Below are positions 8,264 to 16,886 of a DNA stretch of 64,000 bases, piece after piece. Numbering within the stretch: position 1 is the stretch's first letter; each line of letters begins with the position of its first letter. The notes under the pieces were generated by a model. That model was not told where the DNA came from. It made no database searches and saw only the letters and a program-made list of their open reading frames with translations. Location of the stretch: the NCBI GenBank assembly GCA_028718125.1, contig JAQUMN010000013.1:34810-98809 (forward strand), in the 5' to 3' direction. This stretch comes from Kiritimatiellia bacterium (GTDB lineage Bacteria > Verrucomicrobiota > Kiritimatiellia > JAAZAB01). The translations under genes were made by a program, and so were the position numbers.

Positions 8264-11200
8264 ATGGCCATTCCTTTTACCCGTAAGATGCTGATGGACT
8301 GGGGCGGAGACGATGTGTTCCGCTCCGGCCTGGCCATGTTCGAGAAGGGCCTTGTCCAGGCCGTGACCTATGTTCCGCCCGTGGTCAAGGGCACGGTCAA
8401 GGTCGGCGCAGGAACGCTGGCCTGCCAGTTTACCCTGCGCCCGAAAGGGGGCGCCGAGAACCAGTGCCGCTGCTACAATTGCCGGGAGCGCTCCCTGACC
8501 TGCGTCCACATGATTGCCGTCGGCCTGGAACTTCTTCGCCGGCAGAGCGATCCCGATCGCGCGATAAAGATCCGGGAAGAACAGCGCCGCGCGGCGCGCC
8601 TGGCACAAGTGGACGAGGCAGCCTACCTTAAGCGCGTTCCGGAGGGCACGCCGAACGCCGTCGCCGCTTCCCTGTACCTGACCCTAGGCCGTAACTGGAT
8701 GGCCGGATGCCGCGCCGGCCGCATTCCGCTCCGTTGTGAGATCGAATGCAAAGGCCGCCGGGCTGAGCCCGAAATCGTTTCCAGGAAGTTGTCGTTCGTG
8801 TTTCCGCCCCGGGATGAATCCTTGCTGTTCGTGCTGGAGGATATTTCGGAAGGTCCGCTGAAAGGCAGCTTGGAAATCGGGCTGAGGGATTTCGCCAATC
8901 TCCTGCAGATTCACGCGGGCAAACCCCTTGCCGTCGAGGGCGAAGAAAATCCCCTGATGATCAACACCGTTCCGCTGGTCTCCATCCTGAAATTAGACAT
9001 CGATAGCCAGGCAGGCGATCTGATCCTGGCGGTGCACAATGAGCTGCCGGTCAGCGGCGCGGCCGCGGCGCCCTTTTATATCGTTGCCGGGAAAACCGGC
9101 TGGGTTTTCGGCGCCGGTCAGTTCTGGCCGCTGGAGAAACTGCTCCCCATTCCTTTCCAGCCGCTCTATGTTCAGCCGGTGAACATCCCGCGTACGGCTG
9201 CGCTCCGTTTCATGAACATCGAGCTGCCGTTGCTCGTAAAACACATGCCGGTGGCGACCGAGCTCAGGCCCGACCTGTTCAGCATCGAACCGGCTGAGCC
9301 CCGGTTCCGGTTGGAGATGCGCGGCAGTCCCGTTTCGCTGGCCGCCACGCTGTATGCCGAGTATGGCGCAGTCACGGTGGTGGCCGGCAAACCCGATCCG
9401 GTTGACCCGCTGGCCGTAGCGGATCCGGAAGATGTGTTCCGTTACCTTACCCGCAACCCAGAGCGCGAACAGCAGGCTCTGCAGCGGGTCAAAGCCTTTG
9501 GCTTCGGCGGAGAGCGCGGCGACGCCCTCACGCCGGTTGTCGGTGAGCGCGAGGTGCTCAATGTCCTGGGCAGCGGCATCCACGCCCTGCGCCGGCTCGG
9601 ATGGAAAGTGGAATGCTCCGGCTCGGTGCAGCCGTTCATGGATTCGCTGGAGTCCGCCATGCCCGTGGTGCATGTTCAGGATGATGCCGGCGCCGGCTGG
9701 TTCGATGTCGGTTTTGCGTATGAAGATGGCCAGGGGCAAAGTTTATCCGAAGCCGAGATCCAAAGGGCACTGCTCAAGGGCGACTCCTTTATCCAGAAGG
9801 GCGGCCGGACCATCCTGCTCGATTCCGGCGCGATCGAGTCGGCCCGCGATATCTTTGCCGACTGTGCCAGCGGCGAGGGCGCGCGCGCCGGCACATTCCG
9901 TCTCGATGGCGTATATGCCGCCTACGTCAAATCATCCCTGGATGCCCTGGAAGGAATTGATATCGAGGCGCGTCCGGAATGGATGGACAAGATCCGGAGC
10001 CAGGAGAGTGGACGCCTGGTCCTGGAACCCGCCGTGTTGCCGCCGGACCTCGGAGCCGTCATGCGCCCGTACCAGAAGGATGGCGTCGCCTGGCTGAGGT
10101 TCCTGGAGCAGAACCAGTTTGGCGGCATCCTGGCGGATGACATGGGACTGGGCAAGACCCTGCAGGCCCTGGCGTGGCTGAGCCTGGCGCGGCGGCACGC
10201 GTCGGCAAAGGGCAAGCCGGCGCTGATTGTTTGCCCTTCAAGCCTGGTGGACAACTGGGCGGAGGAGTCCGCGCATTTCACGCCGCAGCTCCGCGTGCTT
10301 GTGATGAGCGGTGGCGAGCGGCACGAAAAGTGGAATGATCTTGACGAGGCCGATATTGTCGTTACCTCATATGCGCTGTTGCGCAGGGATATCGAGTTGT
10401 TGGCCGCCCTGGACTTTGCCGCAGTTGTGCTTGACGAGGCCCAGCACATCAAGAACCGCTCTACCCAGAATGCCCAGGCCACCAAGCGCCTGAAAGCCGT
10501 CCACCGTCTCGTTCTGACCGGCACGCCGATCGAAAACAGCGTGGCCGACCTGTGGTCAATCATGGATTTTCTCATGCCTGGTTACCTCGGGTCCTATGAA
10601 CGCTTTCGCCTTGGCTACGAGGCCCCCATTGCGCAGGGCGGCGAGGTGGCCGAAGCGGCGCAACTCAAGCTGCGCCGTAAGCTTCGGCCGTTCATGCTCC
10701 GGCGATTGAAGCAGGATGTCGCCAAGGACCTGCCGCCCAAGATCGAAAAACTGGCAACCTGCGTGATGACCCGCGACCAGCAACTCGTCTATAAAAACCT
10801 GTTGCAGGCCTCGCAACGCAAGATCAGCGATCTGGTTGCGCGTAACGGCTTCCAGCGCTCACGCATGGAGATTCTCGTAACCCTCCTGCGCCTGCGGCAG
10901 ACTTGCTGTCACCTTGAATTGCTCAAATTGAAAGATCTCGACAGCCAATATCCCTCGGGCAAGCTGGATCTTTTCTGCGAACTGCTCGACGAAGCGATTG
11001 ATGGCGGCCACCGGGTGCTGGTATTCAGCCAGTTCACCTCCATGCTGGCCATCCTCAGGCGCGAACTGGAAAAGCTCGGGCTGACTTACAGCTATCTCGA
11101 CGGCTCCACGAAAAATCGCCTGGCCGTCGTGAAGGAGTTCAACACCAACCGTTCAATCCCCGTGTTCCTGATCAGTCTCAAGGCCGGCGGCACGGGCCTT

Positions 11201-11467
11201 AATCTTACCGGGGCGGACATGGTCATCCATTTTGACCCGTGGTGGAATCCGGCCGTCGAGGCGCAGGCTACCGACCGGGCTCACCGGATCGGCCAGCGCC
11301 GTACCGTCTACAGCCTCAAGCTGATTACCAAGGATACCGTCGAGGAAAAAGTCCTTGCCATGCAACGCCGCAAGCAAAGTGTTATCAACGCAACGCTGGC
11401 CGATGACGAACAGGTCATGCAGAAACTGACCTGGGAGGATGTCAAAGATCTTCTGAGCCTGAATTGA
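8264..11467 (+). CDS. SWIM zinc-finger SNF2-family helicase-like ATPase
   Basis: Large DNA-dependent ATPase that probably translocates on double-stranded DNA to remodel bound protein such as RNA polymerase. Near residue 65 is a SWIM-type zinc site, CRCYNC...CVHM. The SNF2 motor occupies the last 450 residues: motif I DDMGLGKTLQALAWL, Walker B LDEAQHIKN, motif III LTGTPIENSVADLWSI, and in the C-lobe VLVFSQFTSM, AGGTGLNLTGADMVIHFDP and QATDRAHRIGQ. The roughly 450 residues between are family-specific and lack motifs I recognise. Length of 1067 residues is usual for bacterial SWIM-SNF2 proteins. No clear ribosome site precedes ATG 8264. It diverges from the decarboxylase gene across a 147-base promoter-bearing gap. 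Confidence 0.93.
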   Translation: MAIPFTRKMLMDWGGDDVFRSGLAMFEKGLVQAVTYVPPVVKGTVKVGAGTLACQFTLRPKGGAENQCRCYNCRERSLTCVHMIAVGLELLRRQSDPDRAIKIREEQRRAARLAQVDEAAYLKRVPEGTPNAVAASLYLTLGRNWMAGCRAGRIPLRCEIECKGRRAEPEIVSRKLSFVFPPRDESLLFVLEDISEGPLKGSLEIGLRDFANLLQIHAGKPLAVEGEENPLMINTVPLVSILKLDIDSQAGDLILAVHNELPVSGAAAAPFYIVAGKTGWVFGAGQFWPLEKLLPIPFQPLYVQPVNIPRTAALRFMNIELPLLVKHMPVATELRPDLFSIEPAEPRFRLEMRGSPVSLAATLYAEYGAVTVVAGKPDPVDPLAVADPEDVFRYLTRNPEREQQALQRVKAFGFGGERGDALTPVVGEREVLNVLGSGIHALRRLGWKVECSGSVQPFMDSLESAMPVVHVQDDAGAGWFDVGFAYEDGQGQSLSEAEIQRALLKGDSFIQKGGRTILLDSGAIESARDIFADCASGEGARAGTFRLDGVYAAYVKSSLDALEGIDIEARPEWMDKIRSQESGRLVLEPAVLPPDLGAVMRPYQKDGVAWLRFLEQNQFGGILADDMGLGKTLQALAWLSLARRHASAKGKPALIVCPSSLVDNWAEESAHFTPQLRVLVMSGGERHEKWNDLDEADIVVTSYALLRRDIELLAALDFAAVVLDEAQHIKNRSTQNAQATKRLKAVHRLVLTGTPIENSVADLWSIMDFLMPGYLGSYERFRLGYEAPIAQGGEVAEAAQLKLRRKLRPFMLRRLKQDVAKDLPPKIEKLATCVMTRDQQLVYKNLLQASQRKISDLVARNGFQRSRMEILVTLLRLRQTCCHLELLKLKDLDSQYPSGKLDLFCELLDEAIDGGHRVLVFSQFTSMLAILRRELEKLGLTYSYLDGSTKNRLAVVKEFNTNRSIPVFLISLKAGGTGLNLTGADMVIHFDPWWNPAVEAQATDRAHRIGQRRTVYSLKLITKDTVEEKVLAMQRRKQSVINATLADDEQVMQKLTWEDVKDLLSLN

Positions 11468-11528
11468 AGGAGGGGAAGAAAAGTGATCGATCACGCATCC
11501 CGCAGCGTTAAAATAAAGGTAAGAACAG

Positions 11529-12875
11529 ATGAATTACTATGACATTTTCCCGCGCATGGTTCCATCCGACGAAGTGTCCGAGATCAGAATCCACCCCCGT
11601 TTTGAACATGCGGCTTTTCCATCACCGGATCTTATGGGCGTATTCTGCAATCCATTTGACGGTCTCGCCAAGGACGGTTCATACGCGCAATATTCATCGA
11701 AGCCGGATACCCATAAGGCGGAAGAATGGCATTTGGACGGAGGCGACCTCGTGATCCGTCATTATTTTGCCGGCGAACAGGAGTACAACATTCGTGTGAT
11801 GCTGAAAAAAGCCGACAATCCGAATTATTTGTTGACAAAAGAGTTCCGCATCTATTCCCTCAAAAACGATCTCTTCGCTCTCCGTCCGTTCAAGGGCGAC
11901 TTCCATATTCATACGACACGTTCCGACGGCAAAGAATGTCCGTGTTATGTGGCGGCGCGGTATCGTCAGAAAGGTTTTGATTTTGCCGCGATAACCGATC
12001 ACCGCGAGTATAAACCCTCGCTGGAGGCAATCGAATACTGGAAGGAATTTAATCTTGATTTCAAACTTTACCCGGGTGAAGAGGTGCATGCGCCGGACAA
12101 TCCGGTGCATATAGTCAATTTTGGGGGGAAATTCAGCGTCAATGCTAAATTCCGCGAAGACGAGGAAGCTTACCGCCGGGAAGTGCAGGCCATCCTTGAC
12201 GGCATGCAGGATAAAAATCCGAACGTGAACAATTTTGCCGTTGCGGCATCGGAATGGGTGTTCGACCGGATACGCGAAGGGGGCGGGCTGGCGGTCTTCT
12301 GCCATCCGTATTGGTATGCTTCGCAATTTGTCATCGACGAGGGGCTTACCGGCGCGATGTTCAAGCGGCGCAAATTCGACGCTTTCGAACTCATCGGCGG
12401 ATTCTACCGTCACCAGTTCGAATCCAATAATATGCAGGTCGTGCGCTATTACGAGGAGCAGGCTAAAGGAAATAAATTTCCCGCAATCGGGCTCAGCGAT
12501 TCGCACGGAACAGATCAATTTCTTAAGGGGATGGAATATGCCGGCAGCTCCGACAGGGATCTTTTTGGGTGGTATTATACGATTGTCCTCGCGAAATCGA
12601 ACTCCGCGCTTGATATTATCGAAGCCGTGAAGAACTTTAACTCCGCCGCCGTCTGTGCGCCGTCCGGAGACATGCCGAAAATTTACGGAGGTTTCCGCAT
12701 GGTGAAGTATGCCAGTTTCCTGATGCGCGAATACTTCCCGATGCACGCCATTTACTGTGAGCAGGAGGGCGCCTTGATGCTGGATCATCTGGCGGGAGAA
12801 AAGAAGGCTGCGGCAGCGCTAAAGCTGCTCAACGGCAGAACAGCGGATTACCGGGAAGCGAGCTTCAGAAAATAA
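11529..12875 (+). CDS. PHP-domain metal-dependent phosphoesterase
   Basis: Predicted metal-dependent hydrolase of the PHP superfamily. About 115 residues of non-catalytic N-terminal sequence precede the PHP domain, which begins GDFHIHTTRSDGKECP (HxH pair) and continues with AAITDHREY (DH motif), LYPGEEVHAPDNPVHIV, GGLAVFCHPYW and GLSDSHGTDQF, so the metal ligands are present. The substrate is unknown; stand-alone PHP proteins include nucleotide and sugar-phosphate phosphatases and some exported phosphodiesterases. AAAGGTAAG lies just before the start. An EamA transporter gene begins four bases after the stop, so the two are probably co-transcribed. Confidence 0.85.
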   Translation: MNYYDIFPRMVPSDEVSEIRIHPRFEHAAFPSPDLMGVFCNPFDGLAKDGSYAQYSSKPDTHKAEEWHLDGGDLVIRHYFAGEQEYNIRVMLKKADNPNYLLTKEFRIYSLKNDLFALRPFKGDFHIHTTRSDGKECPCYVAARYRQKGFDFAAITDHREYKPSLEAIEYWKEFNLDFKLYPGEEVHAPDNPVHIVNFGGKFSVNAKFREDEEAYRREVQAILDGMQDKNPNVNNFAVAASEWVFDRIREGGGLAVFCHPYWYASQFVIDEGLTGAMFKRRKFDAFELIGGFYRHQFESNNMQVVRYYEEQAKGNKFPAIGLSDSHGTDQFLKGMEYAGSSDRDLFGWYYTIVLAKSNSALDIIEAVKNFNSAAVCAPSGDMPKIYGGFRMVKYASFLMREYFPMHAIYCEQEGALMLDHLAGEKKAAAALKLLNGRTADYREASFRK

Positions 12876-12879
12876 GGCC

Positions 12880-13779
12880 ATGACTCTTCTTGCCTTTATC
12901 TTCGTGTTTTGTTCCGTATTTCTGCACGCAACCTGGAATTGCATCTCAAAAAGCGAGAGGCCGTCGCTGGCGTTCTATATGCTTATGTCGGGGACGTCGG
13001 CCTGCATCTTGCTGCCGTTTTTCGTATTTTCGGATTTACGCCTGACCGCTTTGCCGACGGCCTTTTTTTATCTTCTGTTTGCAAGCATAGCGGCAGAGGT
13101 GATGTATATGGCTGGATTGGCGTATGCTTACCGGAAAAGCGACATCTCGCTGTCATATCCGCTTGTGCGCGCGCTTCCGGTGCTGATGGTCGCCGCAATA
13201 ACCGTGATCTTCGGGATAGGCAAGACTCCTGGTAAAACGGCGTTGTTCGGAATGCTGCTCATCTTCGTCGGCTGCTTGTTCATGCCGTTGAAAAGTTTCC
13301 GCGACTTCAATCTCAATCTTTACTGGAATAAAGTAATCGTATTCATTCTGCTTGGAGCGCTCGGGACAACGGGATATACTATTGCCGACAGCAGCGCCTT
13401 GACGTTGATCAAAAAGGTTTTTGAGCGTGAGCGCGTGATGGATGTGCTCGCTTACCTTTTTCTGATCGAATTCGGATTGTGCGTCGGGCAAATGTTTTTC
13501 GTCTTTTCGATCAAATTGGAGCGCGCGGAGTTCAAGCGGCTTTTCATGCGCTCGATCTACCCTTGCCTTGCCGGCGTATGCGCTTGTTCCGCGTATGGGC
13601 TGGTTCTGCTGGCGATGCGACACGTCACCAACGTCAGTTATGTCCAGGCGTTCAGGCAAATGAGTCTGCCGCTGGGATTTTTGGCCGGCATATTAATCCT
13701 GAAGGAATCCGGCAATGTGCCGAAAACGGTTGGCATGATCCTTATCGTGGCCGGGCTGGTGACAACCTGTCTGGGCTGA
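12880..13779 (+). CDS. EamA/DMT-family transporter
   Basis: Integral membrane protein of 299 residues with about ten predicted transmembrane helices, beginning with LLAFIFVFCSVFLHATWN and ending with VGMILIVAGLVTTCLG. The two EamA half-repeats are visible, each with a helix pair around the conserved proline/serine region (DISLSYPLVRALPVLMV in the first; NVSYVQAFRQMSLPLGFLAG in the second). Members export or import small metabolites, and the substrate here is unknown. It is tightly linked to the PHP gene and its 3' end nearly meets the convergent TIM-barrel gene. Confidence 0.85.
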   Translation: MTLLAFIFVFCSVFLHATWNCISKSERPSLAFYMLMSGTSACILLPFFVFSDLRLTALPTAFFYLLFASIAAEVMYMAGLAYAYRKSDISLSYPLVRALPVLMVAAITVIFGIGKTPGKTALFGMLLIFVGCLFMPLKSFRDFNLNLYWNKVIVFILLGALGTTGYTIADSSALTLIKKVFERERVMDVLAYLFLIEFGLCVGQMFFVFSIKLERAEFKRLFMRSIYPCLAGVCACSAYGLVLLAMRHVTNVSYVQAFRQMSLPLGFLAGILILKESGNVPKTVGMILIVAGLVTTCLG

Positions 13780-13793
13780 TCGCGAAGCATTCT

Positions 13794-14780
13794 TCACTTG
13801 AACGCTTCGTCAAAGACCCGGTTGGACGGGGCGAAGTCGATCTGGCGCACGAACCGGCAGGCTTCTGCCGCGCCGGTCTCACGATCCATGGCCGCGTCTT
13901 CCCATTCCACCGAAAGCGGCCCCTTATACCCGATGGCGTTTAAGGTGCGAATGATTTCCTCGAACTTGACGTTGCCCCGTCCCAAACTGCGGAAATCCCA
14001 TCCGCGGCCGGACGTTCCGAAATTCAGGTAAGAAGCCAGGATGCCGCTGGTGCCGTCGAGCGTGAGGGCTGCATCCTTCATGTGTACGTGGTAAATCCGG
14101 TCGGGAAAGGCTTTCAGGAAACATACCGGGTCCACCATCTGCCATACCAGGTGGCTCGGATCAAAATTAAACCCGAATGTCGGGCGGTTTTTCAGGGCTT
14201 TCAGCGCGCGTCGCGCCGTGACGGTGTCGAAAGCGATTTCCGTGGGATGCACTTCCAGGGCGAATTTGACGCCACACTTGTCGAATTCATCCAGGATCGG
14301 GTTCCACAGCCGGGCAAAATAGTTGAAGCCTTCTTCAATCATCGCTTCGCTGACCGGCGGGAAGCTGTAAATCATATGCCAAATGGATGAGCCCGTGAAA
14401 CCGTTGACCACCTTGACGCCGATATTTTTTGCGGCGTGGGCCGAGTCCTTCATCGCCTGGATTGCCCACTTGCGCTTGGCCTCCGCATTGCCGGCGCAGG
14501 CTTTGGGTGCGAACGCATCGGAACGCGAATCGTTGTTCGGGTCGCATACAAGTTGTCCGGCGAGGTGATTGCTGATGGCAAAAACCTTCAGTCCGTGATC
14601 GGCCAGGATTTCCACGCGGGTCCGGGCATATTTCTTGTCCTTTGCGGCGCGTGCCACGTCCAAGTGGTCGCCCCAGCAGGCCAGTTCCAGGCCGTCATAA
14701 CCCCAGCCGGCGGCCTTTTTAGCGAGTTGTTCCAGCGGAATATCGGCAAATTGCCCGGTAAAAATAGTCAGAGGACGCAT
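13794..14780 (-). CDS. Sugar phosphate isomerase/epimerase (xylose isomerase-like TIM barrel)
   Basis: Predicted metal-dependent TIM-barrel enzyme that isomerises or epimerises sugars or inositols. Candidate metal ligands occur in the expected order: ALEVHPTEIAFD, FNFDPSHLVWQ, YHVHMKDAAL and LSVEWEDAAMDRE. GGAGG lies six bases before ATG 14780. Upstream on the same strand is a Gfo/Idh oxidoreductase; such pairs are frequent in sugar and inositol catabolism, where one partner oxidises a carbon and the other acts on the keto-sugar. The gap of 125 bases between them carries an imperfect inverted repeat but no obvious terminator. Confidence 0.85.
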   Translation of the reverse strand: MRPLTIFTGQFADIPLEQLAKKAAGWGYDGLELACWGDHLDVARAAKDKKYARTRVEILADHGLKVFAISNHLAGQLVCDPNNDSRSDAFAPKACAGNAEAKRKWAIQAMKDSAHAAKNIGVKVVNGFTGSSIWHMIYSFPPVSEAMIEEGFNYFARLWNPILDEFDKCGVKFALEVHPTEIAFDTVTARRALKALKNRPTFGFNFDPSHLVWQMVDPVCFLKAFPDRIYHVHMKDAALTLDGTSGILASYLNFGTSGRGWDFRSLGRGNVKFEEIIRTLNAIGYKGPLSVEWEDAAMDRETGAAEACRFVRQIDFAPSNRVFDEAFK

Positions 14781-14905
14781 GCTCTACCTCCATGTTAATA
14801 TTGTAATTTCCATTCATAGCGGTTTTGTCGAACCGCGGCTACCTTAACAAGTTGTAGCGGCCGTTCGGTAGAACGGCAAAGTTGCCGAAGGGTTTAATTT
14901 AATGA

Positions 14906-16054
14906 TTACAAGTTGATCCATTTTTTGGCGGAAAGTGAACTCTTGACGACCGCTTCCAGGAATGCCATTCCGCGGACACCATCGTGGACATTTGGATAAT
15001 CGCCTTGCTTGACCTTCCGGCCTGCGCCGGCCGCCTCGAGCGCGTCGTAAAACCGGCGATAGAGATTAGCAAAGGCGTCGTGAAAGCCTTCCGGATGTCC
15101 TGACGGCAGACGCGTTGCCGCGGTTGCGGCCTGGCCGACAAAGCTTGTGCCGCGCCGCTTGATTTCGGTCGCGCGATCAGTCCAATGGATAATCAAGGTG
15201 TCCGGATCCTGCTGGCGCCAGATTACGGCGCCTTTTTCGCCATAGACCCGGATCGCGAGCGCGTTCTCTTCGCCCACGGCAATCTGGCTGGCCCAAAGCA
15301 CCCCGCGGGCTCCGTTATCGAAGCGCAGCAGCACGCTGCCGTCATCATCCAGGGGTCGGCCTTTTACGAACGTGGTCAAGTCCGCGCACAAGGCCTTGAT
15401 CTTAAGGCCGGTGATATACTCGGCCAGGTTTTCGCAATGCGAGCCGATATCGCCCATGCAACAGGTGGCCCCGGCGCGTTTGGGATCCGTGCGCCAGGCG
15501 GCCTGCTTCTGGCCGGTGGCCTCCAGGCGCCCGGCCAGCCAGCCCTGCGGATATTGCACCACGATGCGCCGGATTTTTCCCAGGCATCCGCCCCGTGCCA
15601 GGTCGCGGGCTTCCTTGACCATTGGATAGCCGGTGTAATTATGCGTCAGGCAAAACAGGCGGCCTGTTTTGCGCACTTCAATTTCCAGGCGCCGGGCCTC
15701 GGCCAGGGTTGTGGTCATGGGCTTGTCGCAGACGACGTTAAATCCAGCTGCCAGCGCGGCCATGGCCGCCGGATAGTGCATATAATTGGGCGTTACGATG
15801 ACGACAAAATCCATCCGGTCGCTCTCTGGCAAGCGCCGCTCTGTAGCAAACATTTCCTTGAAACTGCCGTAGACGCGATGATCCGGCAGGAAGAATTCGC
15901 GTCCCGCGTCCCGTGATTTTTCCGGCGAGCGGCTGAACGCTCCGCAGACCAGTTCTGCGCGGCCGTCCATCAGCGCAGCGCGCCGATGTGCCGCGCCGAT
16001 GAACGCGTCTTTGCCTCCTCCGACCATGCCCATGCGCCATTTGCGATTCTGCAT
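14906..16054 (-). CDS. Gfo/Idh/MocA-family NAD(P) oxidoreductase
   Basis: NAD(P)-dependent sugar or inositol dehydrogenase-type enzyme. The Rossmann start RMGMVGGGKDAFIGAAHR lies at residues 6-24, NFVVIVTPNYMHYP-like nucleotide-edge sequence follows, and the conserved EKP motif appears as the variant CDKPMTTTLAEA. GDIGSHCENLAEYI provides the usual active-site histidine region. I set the start at ATG 16054 because GGGAGG precedes it by about seven bases; the upstream ATG 16081 would place the ribosome site inside the gene. Length of 382 residues is typical. The adjoining TIM-barrel gene suggests joint sugar catabolism. Confidence 0.87.
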   Translation of the reverse strand: MQNRKWRMGMVGGGKDAFIGAAHRRAALMDGRAELVCGAFSRSPEKSRDAGREFFLPDHRVYGSFKEMFATERRLPESDRMDFVVIVTPNYMHYPAAMAALAAGFNVVCDKPMTTTLAEARRLEIEVRKTGRLFCLTHNYTGYPMVKEARDLARGGCLGKIRRIVVQYPQGWLAGRLEATGQKQAAWRTDPKRAGATCCMGDIGSHCENLAEYITGLKIKALCADLTTFVKGRPLDDDGSVLLRFDNGARGVLWASQIAVGEENALAIRVYGEKGAVIWRQQDPDTLIIHWTDRATEIKRRGTSFVGQAATAATRLPSGHPEGFHDAFANLYRRFYDALEAAGAGRKVKQGDYPNVHDGVRGMAFLEAVVKSSLSAKKWINL

Positions 16055-16704
16055 ATCCGGTGCCTCCCTGGTTGTTTGCACTGACCCCCGGCCGGGACTG
16101 TCTGTTGTTAAAATAGCATGGCAAGAAAAACTGTCAATGGTTTTGGCGACATGGCCTTGATGCTTCCGAGATGTGTCTTTGGTTGCTTGGTTATTAAATT
16201 TATGCCGGTATTATTTACTGGTTGGGCAAATGCGCGCGCCGCATTGGCGTGCCGGGTGCGTTCGTTAACTTCCCGGGCAATCTTTTGGCATTCTACAGGA
16301 TGATATTCGGGGATTTGGGAACGGAGAAGATGGAGGCGCGTATACGCGACATTGGCCAGAAAACGAGGTCAGCCGCCCGGATCAATGAACAGGGCTGCGT
16401 CATTCATGCCAAAACCAGCGGCGTCGCGGAGCTCCGCCCTCCAATATCGCGAAAATATTGGCATTCATGGAGGGTCGAGCTTCCGCGAGACCGTTCTTGA
16501 CGCAGCCCTGGGTCAATAAACAAGGCAAAGCATTGATTCCTCCGCAGTATCTTCTATAATGCCATGCAGGTATAAATATGCCTGCCCTTTGAGAAGTTAT
16601 ATTATTCGTTGAGCGGTTCGGCGCGCGAGGCGAGGCCCGCTGGTCCGGCAAATATAATGAAGCCCAAATCGGTTGTTGAACTTAAGCTTTTTAGCATATA
16701 ACTT
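16055..16704. other. 650-base intergenic region
   Basis: No convincing gene. It carries the start region of the minus-strand oxidoreductase, one copy of the palindromic mobile-like element (16390-16510), and sequence leading into tRNA-Arg. A 92-codon open frame (16222-16500) exists only because it reads through the repeat, so I do not call it. Part of the region (16121-16230) is AT-richer than its surroundings. Confidence 0.6.
16390..16510. mobile_element. Palindromic MITE-like element, copy A
   Basis: A 121-bp element bounded by perfect 13-bp inverted repeats (CAGGGCTGCGTCA ... TGACGCAGCCCTG) with a second internal complementary pair (GGAGCTCCGCCCTCCA near the left, TGGAGGGTCGAGCTTCC on the right), so nearly the whole unit can fold as a hairpin. 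Flanks ATCAATGAA and GTCAATAAA agree at 7 of 9 positions with a one-base offset, consistent with an aged target duplication. It is closely related to the copies at 56616 and 62122. It encodes no transposase, so it would be non-autonomous. Confidence 0.8.
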
Positions 16705-16778
<74 letters not shown>

Positions 16779-16886
16779 CCCGATTGGAAGAATTGGTGAT
16801 TGCTGATTTGTGACTCGCTTGGGCGAGGCGCTCCGGCGGAGCCTGGTTGAGGATTGCGAAAAGTGGACCTAACAAAAGGAATGCAT

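Noticed and set aside
16222..16500. 92-codon frame upstream of tRNA-Arg
   Set aside because: Its second half is the translated palindromic element and its first half has no similarity to any family I know.
16677..16703. Promoter-like TTGAAC and TATAAC before tRNA-Arg
   Set aside because: The -10-like box ends two bases before the mature tRNA 5' end, so transcription from it could not produce the full tRNA.
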